From Devosia sp. Leaf420 (GTDB taxonomy: Bacteria; Pseudomonadota; Alphaproteobacteria; Rhizobiales; Devosiaceae), in contig NZ_LMQU01000009.1 of assembly GCF_001425445.1 (NCBI RefSeq), forward strand, positions 389,817 to 453,816: 64,000 nt of DNA, read 5' to 3'. Below the pieces are notes generated by a model that made no database searches, was not told where the DNA came from, and was given only the letters and a program-made list of their open reading frames with translations. Position numbers and translations under genes: made by a program. Positions 23,159 to 32,241 of this stretch are shown piece after piece (position 1 is the stretch's first letter; each line of letters begins with the position of its first letter).

Positions 23159-24055
23159 ATGTCGTTGCCGCCACTTAATGCCGTCAGGGTTTTCGAGGCC
23201 GTCGCGCGGCATCTCAGCTTCACTCGCGCGGCCGAGGAATTGGGGATGACGCAGGCGGCGGTGAGCTATCAGGTCAAATTGCTCGAGGAGCGGGTGGGGG
23301 CGGCGCTGTTTTTGCGCAAACCGCGGCAGATTGCGCTGAGCGAGGCGGGGATAAAATTGGCGCCGCAGGTGAAAGAGGCCTTCGACATCATGCGCGATGC
23401 CTTTGCCGATACGCGCGGCGAGGTCGATAATCTCCTCTCCATCACCATCGTACCGACTTTTGCGAGCCAATGGCTGGCGCAGAACCTTGGCTTGTTCCAG
23501 ATCGACCATCCCGATATCGCAGTGCGGCTCGATAGCCGTAGCGATGTTGTGGACCTGCTCAATGAGGATTTCGATATTGGAATCAGGACCTTGTCCGGGC
23601 CGCTCAAGAAGGGTCTGGTGGCGCATCTGCTCGTTGAAGCGGATTTCACGCCGCTCCTGAGCCCGGCTCTGGCGGCGAGCATTGGCGGGGTGAAGGAGCC
23701 GGCCGACCTTCTGAAACTGCCCATGCTCGATCCGCGGGATGAATGGTGGGCCATGTGGTTCGAAGTGGCTGGCGTGCCTGGCTTTTCGACGGAAGGCCGG
23801 CCGATGAGCATCCTTAATCTGCAATCGCTGCTGGGATCGGCGGCAATGGCCGGGCGGGGTGTTTCAATGCTGACGCCGGCGCTGTTTCGCGACGAAATAA
23901 CCTCGGGGCGGCTGATCCAGCCATTCCTGATTCTCGCGCCGGCGGGGCGGGGATATTATCTGGTCTATCCCGAGAGCCGGCGGAATGCGCCGAAGGTGAA
24001 GATGTTTCGCGACTGGATGCTGGGGGCCACCGCATTCATGCGCGAGGGCACGTGA
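23159..24055 (+). CDS. LysR-family regulator, GcvA-like subgroup
   Basis: 298 residues. N-terminal HTH (LPPLNAVRVFEAVARHLSFTRAAEELGMTQAAVSYQVKLLEERVG) begins with the PPLNALRxFE pattern of GcvA/AmpR-like LysR proteins; the C-terminal periplasmic-binding-like effector domain follows (STIVPTFASQWLAQNLGLFQ, DLNEDFDIGIRT). Divergent from the small DUF1127-like gene with 88 bases between starts, which could be its target. Effector unknown. Confidence 0.9.
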   Translation: MSLPPLNAVRVFEAVARHLSFTRAAEELGMTQAAVSYQVKLLEERVGAALFLRKPRQIALSEAGIKLAPQVKEAFDIMRDAFADTRGEVDNLLSITIVPTFASQWLAQNLGLFQIDHPDIAVRLDSRSDVVDLLNEDFDIGIRTLSGPLKKGLVAHLLVEADFTPLLSPALAASIGGVKEPADLLKLPMLDPRDEWWAMWFEVAGVPGFSTEGRPMSILNLQSLLGSAAMAGRGVSMLTPALFRDEITSGRLIQPFLILAPAGRGYYLVYPESRRNAPKVKMFRDWMLGATAFMREGT

Positions 24056-24171
24056 CTTCGGTAGCATTCCGTTAGCATCGAGACGCTCAAAAGCCCGAAG
24101 CGGGTAAAATCCTGACAAAAGCTGTCGCGGACGGCCGGTAGCGCTCATGCATCATCATGGATGGAGCGGAT

Positions 24172-24633
24172 ATGACCAGCGACGAACTCAACGCCGTCAT
24201 CGTACGGGCCAAGGCGGCGACCTATGTCGGGGGCGGGGTGAAAGCGCCAGCGTCGCGACCGGGCTCGCATGATCTTGGCTGGAGCGAGGGGCCGTGGCGC
24301 TACCTCGACAGCTATTTTGGCGGCACCGATTTTCTGGGGCAGGAAGTGGTGTGGCACCTCGCCGATCCGGTCTGGGCGATGAACTATTATGGCTATGTGA
24401 TCCGGCCGGATCTGATCGACGCGGAGCGGGCCGGGGCGACGATCAAGGGCGCGCTGACGGCGATGTATGCGGAGGGGCGGTTTTTAGGTGGGTTTGAGTG
24501 GGTGGGCGCGTTCGGGGTTTATCGCGATTGGAGCGAGGGCGGCGTTGGGCAGTTTCGGGGGCGGGAGGTGATCTTGGTGGAGGGGGTGGCGGCTTATGGG
24601 TTGGATTATTTTGGGGGGCTGGTGCGGGGGTAG
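24172..24633 (+). CDS. DUF5680-type protein
   Basis: 153 residues from ATG 24172, with GGAG six bases upstream; an ATG five codons earlier is less well placed. The whole length resembles the DUF5680 domain: KAATYVGGGVKAPASRPGSHDLGW, YLDSYFGGTDFLGQEVVWH, VWAMNYYGYVIRPDLI and a C-terminal GFEWVGAFGVYRDWSEG. In other bacteria this domain occurs alone or behind an Xre HTH; function unknown. Base composition becomes very G-rich toward the end. A palindromic repeat follows directly. Confidence 0.68.
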   Translation: MTSDELNAVIVRAKAATYVGGGVKAPASRPGSHDLGWSEGPWRYLDSYFGGTDFLGQEVVWHLADPVWAMNYYGYVIRPDLIDAERAGATIKGALTAMYAEGRFLGGFEWVGAFGVYRDWSEGGVGQFRGREVILVEGVAAYGLDYFGGLVRG

Positions 24634-24655
24634 GGGTGTTGTGGGTGTTTAGGCA

Positions 24656-24781
24656 TCCCCCTCATCCGGCGCTGCGCGCCACCTTCTCCCCGAGGGGGAG
24701 AAGAATAAGAGGTGGGGCCTTTATTCCTCTCCCTCTTGGGGAGAGGGTGGATCGGCCAAAGGCCGAGACGGGTGAGGGGGC
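24656..24781. repeat. Intergenic palindromic repeat, family A (copy 1)
   Basis: About 126 bases bounded by CCCCCTCATCC and GGGTGAGGGGG, with internal CTTCTCCCCGAGGGGGAGAAG and CTCTCCCTCTTGGGGAGAG hairpins. Same design as the copies at 26157-26280, 30554-30691 and 41784-41918. Confidence 0.85.
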
Positions 24782-24792
24782 GCGAGCCAAAC

Positions 24793-24826
24793 AAAAAGGC
24801 CCGGCGGCTGATCGCCGGGCCTTTTT
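24793..24826. terminator. Bidirectional Rho-independent terminator downstream of rhaI
   Basis: AAAAAGGCCCGGCG (24793-24806) and CGCCGGGCCTTTTT (24813-24826) form 14 perfect pairs around GCTGAT. It is 20 bases beyond the rhaI stop on minus and also has a T-run on plus. Confidence 0.93.
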
Positions 24827-24845
24827 AGTTCAGAGCCTGCAAAAA

Positions 24846-26135
24846 TCAGACGATACCGCCCGAACCGCCCTCAACAGCCGGGCGCACTTCGGCAACCTTG
24901 GCGCGGTAGCCGCTGGCGCGGTAGGCGGCGAGGGGGTCGATGGCGCCGCCGGCTTCGAGGCGGGCCAATGCGAGGATCGGCTCGACATCGGTGCGGAAGG
25001 CGTGGCGGAGTTGTTGGGTGGCGGTCAGGGCGTCATTGTCGGACTGGGCGGCTTTGAGGGTCGCGCGGTCGACGAGGAGGGCCTGGGCGTAGGAGCGTTG
25101 GACGTCGGAGGCTGAGAGCATCAGCGACTCGATTGGGTCGGTGACATTGTGGCTCTGGTCGAGCATGTGGGCCGGGTGGAAATCGCCATCGCGGTTCTCG
25201 ATGTCGACGAGTTCGTTGAAAACGAGGAACAGACGGTAGGGATCGACCGAACCGGCGTCGAGATCGTCGTCGCCATACTTGCTGTCATTGAAGTGGAAGC
25301 CACCGAGCTTGCCGAACTGGGCAAGGCGGGAGACGATCATTTCGATGTTCACGTTGGGCGCATGGTGACCGAGATCGACGAGGCAGAGGGCCTTGTCGCC
25401 CAGTTCCTTGGCGATGATGTAATTGGTGCCCCAATCCTGCACGACCGTCGAATAGAAGGCCGGCTCATACATCTTGTGTTCGGTGTAGAGATTCCAGTCG
25501 TCCGGCAGGGCGGCATAGATCGACTTGGCCGAGTCGAGATAGTTGGCGAACTGATCGGCGAAATTGACCTGGCCGGGGAAGTTGGAACCGTCGCCAACCC
25601 AGATGGTGAGGGCTTTGGAGCCGATGGTCTTGCCGATCTCGATGCATTCGAGATTGTGCTCGATCGCCTGATCGCGGGTCGCCTTTTCATAGGACGAAAG
25701 CGAGCCGAACTTGTAGCTCTGCATCTGGCCCTTGGCATCCGAGAACGTGTTCGAGTTCATCGCGTCGAAGCCGAGATTAAAGCGGCTGGCTGCCTGCTTC
25801 AGGCGGTTCGGATCGGCCTTGTCCCACGGAATGTGGAGCGAGATGGTTTTGGTCGCCTGGGTGAGCTGGGCGATGACGGCGCAGTCTTCAATCTTGTCGA
25901 AGATGTCGCGCGGTTCGCCCTTGCCGGGGAACTTGGCAAAGCGCGTGCCGCCGGTGCCAACGCCCCAGGAGGGAACGGCGACGGAGAATTTTGCGACTTT
26001 TGCCTTGATGGCGTCGATGGCGATGCCCCGGCGGTCTAGGCGTTCGCCCAGGGTTTCGTAATCGCGGCGGAGATCGGCTTCGCGCTTGGAATTGTCGGCG
26101 GTGACGATGGATGGGTCGATGATGTGTTCGGTCAT
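24846..26135 (-). CDS. rhaI: L-rhamnose isomerase (rhizobial RhaI type)
   Basis: 429 residues from ATG 26135, preceded by AGGAGGAGC; a longer in-frame start lies in the repeat. A xylose-isomerase-like TIM barrel: SWGVGTGGTRFAKFPGKGEPR at the N-terminus, LTIWVGDGSNFPGQ, TEHKMYEPAFYSTVVQDWGT, CLVDLGHHAPNVNIE and GGFHFNDSKYGDDDLDAGSVDPYRLFLVFNE, which place the Glu/Asp/His metal ligands. It converts L-rhamnose to L-rhamnulose in the cytosol. Close to the R. leguminosarum/Pseudomonas stutzeri type rather than E. coli RhaA. Downstream of rhaD on the same strand, separated by a family A repeat. Confidence 0.93.
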   Translation of the reverse strand: MTEHIIDPSIVTADNSKREADLRRDYETLGERLDRRGIAIDAIKAKVAKFSVAVPSWGVGTGGTRFAKFPGKGEPRDIFDKIEDCAVIAQLTQATKTISLHIPWDKADPNRLKQAASRFNLGFDAMNSNTFSDAKGQMQSYKFGSLSSYEKATRDQAIEHNLECIEIGKTIGSKALTIWVGDGSNFPGQVNFADQFANYLDSAKSIYAALPDDWNLYTEHKMYEPAFYSTVVQDWGTNYIIAKELGDKALCLVDLGHHAPNVNIEMIVSRLAQFGKLGGFHFNDSKYGDDDLDAGSVDPYRLFLVFNELVDIENRDGDFHPAHMLDQSHNVTDPIESLMLSASDVQRSYAQALLVDRATLKAAQSDNDALTATQQLRHAFRTDVEPILALARLEAGGAIDPLAAYRASGYRAKVAEVRPAVEGGSGGIV

Positions 26136-26156
26136 GTTTTGCTCCTCCTGGGAATA

Positions 26157-26280
26157 AGGCCCCCTCACCCGGCCTTCGGCCGACCTCTCCCCCAGAGGGA
26201 GAGGTGTCGCTGCGCGACGGGGAGCCCCCCACCTCTCCCTTGGGGGAGAGGTCGCCGCATAGCGGCGGGTGAGGGGGCCT
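26157..26280. repeat. Intergenic palindromic repeat, family A (copy 2)
   Basis: 124 bases between rhaD and rhaI with perfect 14-base terminal inverted repeats AGGCCCCCTCACCC / GGGTGAGGGGGCCT. Two internal CCTCTCCC...GGGAGAGG hairpins. Confidence 0.92.
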
Positions 26281-26289
26281 TGCTGTTGC

Positions 26290-28386
26290 TTAGCGTGGGA
26301 ACGACTGGGCGTTGCCGGCGTCGACGTTGATGATGTTGCCGGTGGACTTGGCCGAGGCTTCCGAGGCGAAGAAGTAGATGGCTTCGGCGATGTCTTCGGG
26401 GAACACTGAGCGCTTCAGCATCGAGCGCTGGCGATACATCTCTTCAAGGCCGTCCTTGTCGGTCTTGTAGGTCGATGCGCGCTGTTCGAGCCATTCGCCG
26501 GCCCAGATTTTCGAGCCACGCAACACCGCGTCAGGATTGACGACGTTGACGCGGATCTGTGCTTCCGCGCCTTCGAGGGCGAGGCAGCGGGCCAAGTGGA
26601 TTTCGGCAGCCTTGGCGGTGCAATAGGCAGCCGCGTTTGGCGAAGCGGCGAGGCCGTTCTTGGATGCGACGAAGACGACGTTGCCGCCGATCTTCTGTTG
26701 GCGGAAGAGACGGAAGGCTTCGCGCGAAACCAGGAAATAGCCCGTGGACAGGATGTCCATGTTCTTGTTCCAGAGTTCGAGCGAGGTGTCTTCGATCGCG
26801 GCCGAGGAGGCGAGACCGGCATTGCTGACGAGGATGTCGAGGCCACCGAATTCGACCACGGCGTGGGCGAAACCGGCGAGGACCTGCTCTTCCTTGGTGA
26901 CGTTGATGTTCACCGGGCGGACGAAATCACTGCCGAAAATGCCGGAGAGTTCGGCCGTGGCGCCATCGAGGGCGGTCTGGTCGATATCGGCGAGGACGAC
27001 GCAGGCGCCTTCGCGGAGAAGACGGGCGGCCGTAGCCTTGCCGATGCCGCCGGCGCCACCAGTGACGAGGGCGATCTTGCCGGCGAGGGACTTTGGCTTC
27101 GGCATACGGGCAAGCTTGGCTTCTTCAAGCAGCCAGTATTCGATGTCGAAGGCTTCCTGCTCGGGCAGGCCCTGATATTCGGAGACGGTCGAGGCACCGC
27201 GCATCACGTTGATGGCGTTGACATAGAACTCGCCGGAGATGCGGGCGGTGGCCTTGTCCTTGGCAAAGGTCAGCATGCCGACGCCGGGGATCAGGTAGAC
27301 CACGGCATTGGGATCGCGGATGGCGGGCGAATTGTCGTGCTTGCAGCGGTCATAATAGGCCGCGTAGTCAGCGCGATAGTCGGCAACCTGCTGGTCAAGG
27401 CCGGCGATGACGGCGTCGACATCGGGATTGGCCGGATCAAAGTCGATGACCAGTGGACGGATTTTCGTGCGCAGGAAGTGGTCCGGGCACGAGGTTCCGA
27501 GAGCCGCCAGCGGGCGCAGATTGTTGGAATTGACGAATTCGAGCACCGCAGGCGAGTCGTCGAAGTGGCCGAGCTTGTGGCTGTCTTCGGAGATGAAGCC
27601 GCGGATTTTCGGCATGAGCTTCGCCGCGACGGCGCGGCGGGCGTCGGCGTCTAGCGACTGCACGGCCTGGCCGCCGAAAATGGTCTTGCCCTCGGTTTCC
27701 TTCTCAAACCATTCGATGGCCTGATTGATGATGCCGATGGTCGTTTCGTAGCATTCCTTGGGGGTGTCGCCCCAGGTGAAGAGGCCGTGGGACTCAAGGA
27801 TCAGGCCCTTGGAATTGGGGTTCTCTTCGCAATATTTGCCGAGCCAGAGGCCGAGCTCGAAGCCCGGCTTCTTCCAGGGGAGCCAGCCGATGGAATCGCC
27901 AAAAATCTGCTTGGTCAGTTCTTTGGAGTTCTTGGAAGCCGCGATGGCGATGATCGCGTCGGGGTGCATGTGATCGACGAACGGGTGGTTCACATAGGCA
28001 TGGAGCGGGGTGTCGATCGAAGCGGCGCGGGGGTTCAGATTGAACGTCGCGTGCGGCAGGTAGCCCACCATTTCGTCTTCGAATTCGACGCCGCGATAGA
28101 GACCCTTGAGGGCGCGGAGCTTGTCCATATAGAGCGTCGAAAAGCCATCGAGCTTGATCGAGGCGCTATCGCCGCCCGAACCTTTCACCCAGAGGACTTC
28201 GACCATTTCACCGGTCAGCGGGTCCTTCTGCATGATCTTGGAGGACGTGTTGCCGCCGCCATAATTGGTGACGCGCTTGTCGGACCCGAGGAGGTTGGAG
28301 CGATAAACGAGGCGCTCCGGCTCGGTCATGGACGCGGCCTTGGCGTCGTCCCACTTGTTTTCAAGGCGCTTGGGCGCGGTCGACAT
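26290..28386 (-). CDS. rhaD: Bifunctional rhamnulose-1-phosphate aldolase / short-chain dehydrogenase
   Basis: 698 residues from ATG 28386 (GGGAGGAA upstream). Residues 1 to about 400 form a class II aldolase domain (VTNYGGGNTSSKIM, HAYVNHPFVDHMHPDAIIA, LILESHGLFTWG), with the Zn-binding HxH-type and downstream His. From about 435 comes an SDR domain: KIALVTGGAGGIGKATA cofactor loop, LVSNAGLASS, and catalytic YCTAK. It splits L-rhamnulose-1-phosphate to DHAP and L-lactaldehyde and oxidises or reduces the lactaldehyde. This fusion (RhaD/RhaE-like) is the rhizobial form. First gene of rhaD-rhaI, divergent from rhaR. Confidence 0.93.
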   Translation of the reverse strand: MSTAPKRLENKWDDAKAASMTEPERLVYRSNLLGSDKRVTNYGGGNTSSKIMQKDPLTGEMVEVLWVKGSGGDSASIKLDGFSTLYMDKLRALKGLYRGVEFEDEMVGYLPHATFNLNPRAASIDTPLHAYVNHPFVDHMHPDAIIAIAASKNSKELTKQIFGDSIGWLPWKKPGFELGLWLGKYCEENPNSKGLILESHGLFTWGDTPKECYETTIGIINQAIEWFEKETEGKTIFGGQAVQSLDADARRAVAAKLMPKIRGFISEDSHKLGHFDDSPAVLEFVNSNNLRPLAALGTSCPDHFLRTKIRPLVIDFDPANPDVDAVIAGLDQQVADYRADYAAYYDRCKHDNSPAIRDPNAVVYLIPGVGMLTFAKDKATARISGEFYVNAINVMRGASTVSEYQGLPEQEAFDIEYWLLEEAKLARMPKPKSLAGKIALVTGGAGGIGKATAARLLREGACVVLADIDQTALDGATAELSGIFGSDFVRPVNINVTKEEQVLAGFAHAVVEFGGLDILVSNAGLASSAAIEDTSLELWNKNMDILSTGYFLVSREAFRLFRQQKIGGNVVFVASKNGLAASPNAAAYCTAKAAEIHLARCLALEGAEAQIRVNVVNPDAVLRGSKIWAGEWLEQRASTYKTDKDGLEEMYRQRSMLKRSVFPEDIAEAIYFFASEASAKSTGNIINVDAGNAQSFPR

Positions 28387-28457
28387 GAAGATTCCTCCCG
28401 AAGTGGTGGCGCCTCGGTGCGAAGCGCAGGGTTGCGGAGTTTGCCCCACCCACCGGC

Positions 28458-28531
28458 TGTCATCCCCGCGCAGGCGGGGATCCATCTTGAGATCTCAGGA
28501 TGGGCCCAGGCTCGAGGCCGGGGTGACAACC
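28458..28531. repeat. Palindromic repeat, family D (copy 1)
   Basis: ATCCCCGC-GCAG-GCGGGGAT (28462-28481) followed by ATCTCAGGATGGGCCC and GGCCGGGGTGAC. The block ATCTCAGGATGGGCCC...CCGGGGTGACA recurs at 42780-42820, and the ATCCCCGC hairpin at 59146-59165. Confidence 0.8.
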
Positions 28532-28635
28532 GTGTGTTTGGTCGCTCTCGAGGGGTGATCCGAAAGCCGGCAACACATTCGTTTGGCGCGGACATGGCCA
28601 TAGAACGGTTGACGCTGTCAATCACAAACGATCAT

Positions 28636-28664
28636 CAATCATCAGATGTGCGCGAAGATGATTG
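28636..28664. promoter_or_regulatory. Candidate RhaR (DeoR-type) operator
   Basis: Inverted repeat CAATCATC (28636-28643) / GATGATTG (28657-28664) with a 13-base spacer. Related half-sites flank it (TCAATCAC at 28618, CTGATTGA at about 28679). The location, between divergent rhaD and rhaR, fits control of both transcripts. Confidence 0.45.
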
Positions 28665-28732
28665 TAAATGGCAAAATGCTGATTGACTCTGCTTGGAAAG
28701 AATGAAAGCACTGCGCCTGAGGAGTATCAGCA

Positions 28733-29527
28733 TTGCACGAAACGGAACGCCATCGCGTTATTCTCGCCGCCGCCCAGTCCCATGCCATGGTGACGGTTGC
28801 GGACCTGTGCGATCTGACGGGCTCTTCCGAAGCGACCATTCGCCGGGACATTGCCGCGCTCGACGAGCAGGGCAAGGTGCGGCGTGTGCGGGGCGGGGCC
28901 GAGGCGATCAACCCGCCATCGCAGGGTGGCTTGGTCGGGCGGCCATTTTCGGTCAATGAAACGATCAACATCGCTCAGAAGCGCGCAATCGCCAAAGCGG
29001 CGGCCGATCTTTGCAATGACGGCGAGCCGATCATCATCAATGGCGGCACGACGACCTATCAGATGGTGCATCACCTGACGACCAAGCGCGTCAGTGTCTT
29101 CACCAATAGCTTCGCCATCGCCGAATTCCTCATCCACAATTCGCGAAATCCCGTCGTCATTCCTGGCGGCACGGTCTATCGCGAGCAGAACGTCATCCTC
29201 TCGCCCTTTGGCGGTGTGGTGGCGAGTCACTTTTATGCCAAGCGCATGTTCATCGGCTGCCAGGGGATCGGCGCCCATGGGCTGATGGAGGCGGACCCCA
29301 TGGTCGTGCAGTCCGAGCTGGGACTGATCGGGCAGGCGGATGAGCTGATCGTTCTTGCCGACTCTTCCAAATTTACAGGCCGCTCAAGTTTGATCTTGTG
29401 TGGCCTCGATAAGATTGCCGCTGTCATCACCGACGCCGGCATCCGCGACGAAGACCGACAGATGCTGGAAACGGCGGGCGTGCGGTTGATCGTCGTGGAG
29501 ACGCCTGCTCAGGCCGCCGTGGCTTGA
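28733..29527 (+). CDS. rhaR: DeoR-family regulator of rhamnose utilisation
   Basis: 264 residues from TTG 28733, chosen because GAGGAG lies eight bases upstream and no ATG is near. N-terminal DeoR HTH (RHRVILAAAQSHAMVTVADLCDLTGSSEATIRRDIAALDEQGKVRRVRGGA), then the sugar-phosphate-binding domain with IINGGTTTYQMVHHL and FTNSFAIAEFL. The family is derepressed by phosphorylated sugars. First gene of the rhaR-S-T-P-Q-M strand, as in Rhizobium leguminosarum, so regulation of both rhamnose units is inferred. Confidence 0.9.
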   Translation: MHETERHRVILAAAQSHAMVTVADLCDLTGSSEATIRRDIAALDEQGKVRRVRGGAEAINPPSQGGLVGRPFSVNETINIAQKRAIAKAAADLCNDGEPIIINGGTTTYQMVHHLTTKRVSVFTNSFAIAEFLIHNSRNPVVIPGGTVYREQNVILSPFGGVVASHFYAKRMFIGCQGIGAHGLMEADPMVVQSELGLIGQADELIVLADSSKFTGRSSLILCGLDKIAAVITDAGIRDEDRQMLETAGVRLIVVETPAQAAVA

Positions 29528-29558
29528 GAAACATCGCAAAATCCCAGGGAGGGAATTT

Positions 29559-30545
29559 ATGAAGCTCTTTAAACTGATGGCCGCTACCGCTGCTGCCGCC
29601 ATCCTTCTGGCGACGCCTGCCTTTGCCCAGACGCGCATTGCGCTCGTGGTAAAGTCGCTCGGCAACGGTTTCTTCGACGCCGCCAACAAGGGCGCGCAGG
29701 ACGCGGCCAAGGAACTCGGCGATATCGAGGTCATCTATACCGGCCCGACCACCGCGACCGCCGAAGCCCAGATCGAAGTCGTCAATTCGCTGATCGCCCA
29801 GCAGGTCGACGCGATTGCGATTTCCGCCAATGACCCGGATGCTCTCGTGCCCGTGCTGAAGCGCGCCATGGACCGCGGCATCAAGGTTATCTCGTGGGAT
29901 TCCGGCGTGGCGCCGGAAGGCCGCCAGATCCACCTCAACCCATCGGAAACCGCGCTGATCGGCGAAACCATCATCAAGCTGGCGGCAGACTATCTGCCCG
30001 AAGGCGGCGATGTTGCCATTCTTTCGGCCGCCTCCACCGCGACCAACCAGAATGCCTGGATCGAAGCGGCCAAGGCTGTCATTCCGGAAAAATTCCCTAA
30101 CATCAACCTCGTCGCGACCGTCTATGGCGATGATGACTCGGTGAAGTCGACCGAAGAAGCGCGCGGCCTGATCTCGGCCTATCCGAACCTCAAGGCCATC
30201 ATCGCGCCGACCACCGTTGGCGTCGTTGCCGCGGCTCAGGTCGTCACCGACCAGAACCTGATCGGCAAGATCAACGTCACCGGCCTCGCGCTGCCATCCG
30301 AGTTCAAGCAGTTCATCGACAATGGCGCGAGCCAGGCCGTGGCGCTGTGGAACCCGATCGATCTCGGCTACTCGGCCGTCTACCTCGCCAATGATCTCGT
30401 CAAGGGCGAAGAAGCCAAGCCAGGCGCAGTGTTCTCGATCGGCAAGGTCGGCGAAGTGACGCTCGACGACACGAACTCGGCTGCGATGGCCGCTCCGTTC
30501 CAGTTCGACAAGAGCAACATCGAAGAATTCTCGAAGATCTATTGA
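29559..30545 (+). CDS. rhaS: Rhamnose ABC transporter substrate-binding protein
   Basis: 328 residues, strong GGGAGG ribosome site. Signal peptide 1-23 (LMAATAAAAILLATPAFAQ). The mature protein is a ribose/rhamnose-type periplasmic binding protein (IALVVKSLGNGFFDAANKGAQDAAKEL, QVDAIAISANDPDALVPVLKRAMDRGIKVISWDS, AAQVVTDQNLIGKINVTGLALPSEFKQFIDNGA). Called RhaS from its position directly after rhaR and before the sugar ABC ATPase. It captures L-rhamnose in the periplasm. Confidence 0.93.
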   Translation: MKLFKLMAATAAAAILLATPAFAQTRIALVVKSLGNGFFDAANKGAQDAAKELGDIEVIYTGPTTATAEAQIEVVNSLIAQQVDAIAISANDPDALVPVLKRAMDRGIKVISWDSGVAPEGRQIHLNPSETALIGETIIKLAADYLPEGGDVAILSAASTATNQNAWIEAAKAVIPEKFPNINLVATVYGDDDSVKSTEEARGLISAYPNLKAIIAPTTVGVVAAAQVVTDQNLIGKINVTGLALPSEFKQFIDNGASQAVALWNPIDLGYSAVYLANDLVKGEEAKPGAVFSIGKVGEVTLDDTNSAAMAAPFQFDKSNIEEFSKIY

Positions 30546-30553
30546 TCTTTCTT

Positions 30554-30691
30554 CACCTCTCCCTCCGGGGGAGAGGTCGATGCGAAGCAGCGGGTGAGGG
30601 GGCCTTTCCGAAACAGGAGGGCCCCCTCACCCCAACCGAATTCGCAAGAGCGAATTCGGTGATCCTCTCCCCCAGAGGGAGAGGGGACTGG
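30554..30691. repeat. Intergenic palindromic repeat, family A (copy 3)
   Basis: Fills the spacer between rhaS and rhaT. Contains CACCTCTCCCTCCGGGGGAGAGGT, a GGGTGAGGGGGCC / GGCCCCCTCACCC pair, an ACCGAATTCGC-AAGA-GCGAATTCGGT hairpin with 11-base arms, and CTCTCCCCCAGAGGGAGAG. Arrangement is rearranged relative to copies 2 and 4. Confidence 0.85.
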
Positions 30692-30735
30692 ACCGAGTGC
30701 GTGGCGAGACCACCACCACGCCAAGGAATAAAAAA

Positions 30736-32241
30736 ATGACCGACCCCATCCTGACCCTTTCGGGTATCACCAAGACCTTCCCCGGTGTGCGGGCGCTGCA
30801 TGATGTGGCGCTGGAGCTTTATCCCGGTGCAGTGACGGCGCTGATCGGCGAGAATGGGGCCGGCAAGTCGACGCTGGTGAAGACCATGACCGGGATCTAT
30901 CAGCCGGACGCGGGCGAGATCCGGGTTGGGGGCAAGGTCGTGACGCTGCCGACGGCGATCTCGGCGACGGCGGCGGGGGTTACCGCGATCCACCAGGAAA
31001 CGGTGCTCTTCGATGAGCTGACCGTGGCCGAGAACATCTATCTCGGGCATGCGCCGCGCAATCGCTTCGGCATGATCGACTGGAAAACCATGAAATCGGA
31101 GGCGCAGAAGACGCTCGATTCCATGGCGGCCGGGATCGATGCCGATATTCCACTCAAGGAATTGGGGATTGCCAAGAAGCATCTGGTCGCCGTGGCGCGG
31201 GCGCTCAGCGTCGATGCGCAGGTCGTGATCATGGATGAACCGACCGCGGCGCTCTCCCAGAAGGAAATCGAGGAGCTTTATGTGCTCGTCGAACTCCTCA
31301 AGAAGGACGGCAAGGCGATCCTCTTCATCTCGCACAAGTTCGACGAAATCTATCGCATCGCCGACCGCTATACTGTGTTCCGCGACGGTGAAATGGTGGG
31401 GAAGGGCTTTATCAAGGATACGCCGCAAAGCGAGATCGTCAAGATGATGGTCGGCCGCTCGGTCGATCAGATTTTCCCGATGCGCGCGGCGACCATTGGG
31501 GCGCCGGTGCTCGAGGTGACGGGGCTCAGCCATCCGACCGAGTTTGAGAACATTTCGTTTTCAGTGCGGAAGGGCGAGATTCTTGGGTTTTATGGCCTCG
31601 TGGGTGCCGGGCGCTCCGAGGTGATGCAAGCCGTTTTCGGGATGACCGAAGTGTCGGGCGGCACCATGGTGCTCGATGGCAAGACGATCGCGCCGCGCTC
31701 GCCCGCCGATGCCGTGGAAGCTGGCATCGTCTATGTGCCGGAAGAGCGCGGCAAGCAGGGTGTCATTACCGGCGAGCCGATTTTCAAAAACGTGTCGCTA
31801 CCGAGCCTTGATAAGACCAGCTCAAAGGGCTTCATCCGCATGGCGGAAGAATACAAGCTGGCGCGGACCTATACCGAGCGGTTGGATCTCCGCGCTTCTT
31901 CGCTGAGCCAGAATGTGTCGACCCTGTCAGGCGGCAACCAGCAGAAGGTCGTCATCGCCAAGTGGCTCGCAACGCTGCCCAAGGTTATCATTCTCGATGA
32001 ACCGACCAAGGGCATCGATATCGGTTCGAAAGCAGCGGTGCACGAATTCATGGGCGAACTCGTGAGCCAGGGGCTCTCTGTGATCATGGTCTCGTCGGAA
32101 CTGCCGGAAATCCTCGGCATGAGCGACCGCGTCGTCGTTATGCGCGAGGGGCTGATGGTCGACACGCTCGACAATACCAACTTGCAGCCCGAGACGCTGG
32201 TGCGTCTGGCGGCTGGCATTGCTGAGGAGAAGGCGGCATGA
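30736..32241 (+). CDS. rhaT: Rhamnose ABC transporter, duplicated ATP-binding protein
   Basis: 501 residues from ATG 30736 (AAGGA upstream). Two ABC domains as in RbsA-type sugar ATPases. First: GENGAGKST Walker A, LVAVARAL in place of a classic signature, VVIMDEPTAAL. Second: degenerate Walker A GLVGAGRSE, signature LSGGNQQKV, VIILDEPTKGID. It energises sugar import through the RhaP/RhaQ pore. Its stop overlaps the rhaP start (ATGA). A family A repeat separates it from rhaS. Confidence 0.92.
   Translation: MTDPILTLSGITKTFPGVRALHDVALELYPGAVTALIGENGAGKSTLVKTMTGIYQPDAGEIRVGGKVVTLPTAISATAAGVTAIHQETVLFDELTVAENIYLGHAPRNRFGMIDWKTMKSEAQKTLDSMAAGIDADIPLKELGIAKKHLVAVARALSVDAQVVIMDEPTAALSQKEIEELYVLVELLKKDGKAILFISHKFDEIYRIADRYTVFRDGEMVGKGFIKDTPQSEIVKMMVGRSVDQIFPMRAATIGAPVLEVTGLSHPTEFENISFSVRKGEILGFYGLVGAGRSEVMQAVFGMTEVSGGTMVLDGKTIAPRSPADAVEAGIVYVPEERGKQGVITGEPIFKNVSLPSLDKTSSKGFIRMAEEYKLARTYTERLDLRASSLSQNVSTLSGGNQQKVVIAKWLATLPKVIILDEPTKGIDIGSKAAVHEFMGELVSQGLSVIMVSSELPEILGMSDRVVVMREGLMVDTLDNTNLQPETLVRLAAGIAEEKAA

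Larger units (their letters stand above)
28387..28732. other. 346-base divergent control region between rhaD and rhaR
   Basis: No gene seen. From the rhaD side it first holds a family D repeat (about 28458-28531), then the AT-rich half with repeated GATTG/CAATC elements next to the rhaR start (28618-28690). Confidence 0.7.

Noticed and set aside
26596..27654. 352-codon plus-strand frame opposite rhaD
   Set aside because: Antisense shadow of a well-conserved aldolase/dehydrogenase gene in GC-rich DNA.
28387..28485. Upstream extension of rhaD
   Set aside because: Translates the family D palindrome; ATG 28386 has a strong ribosome site.
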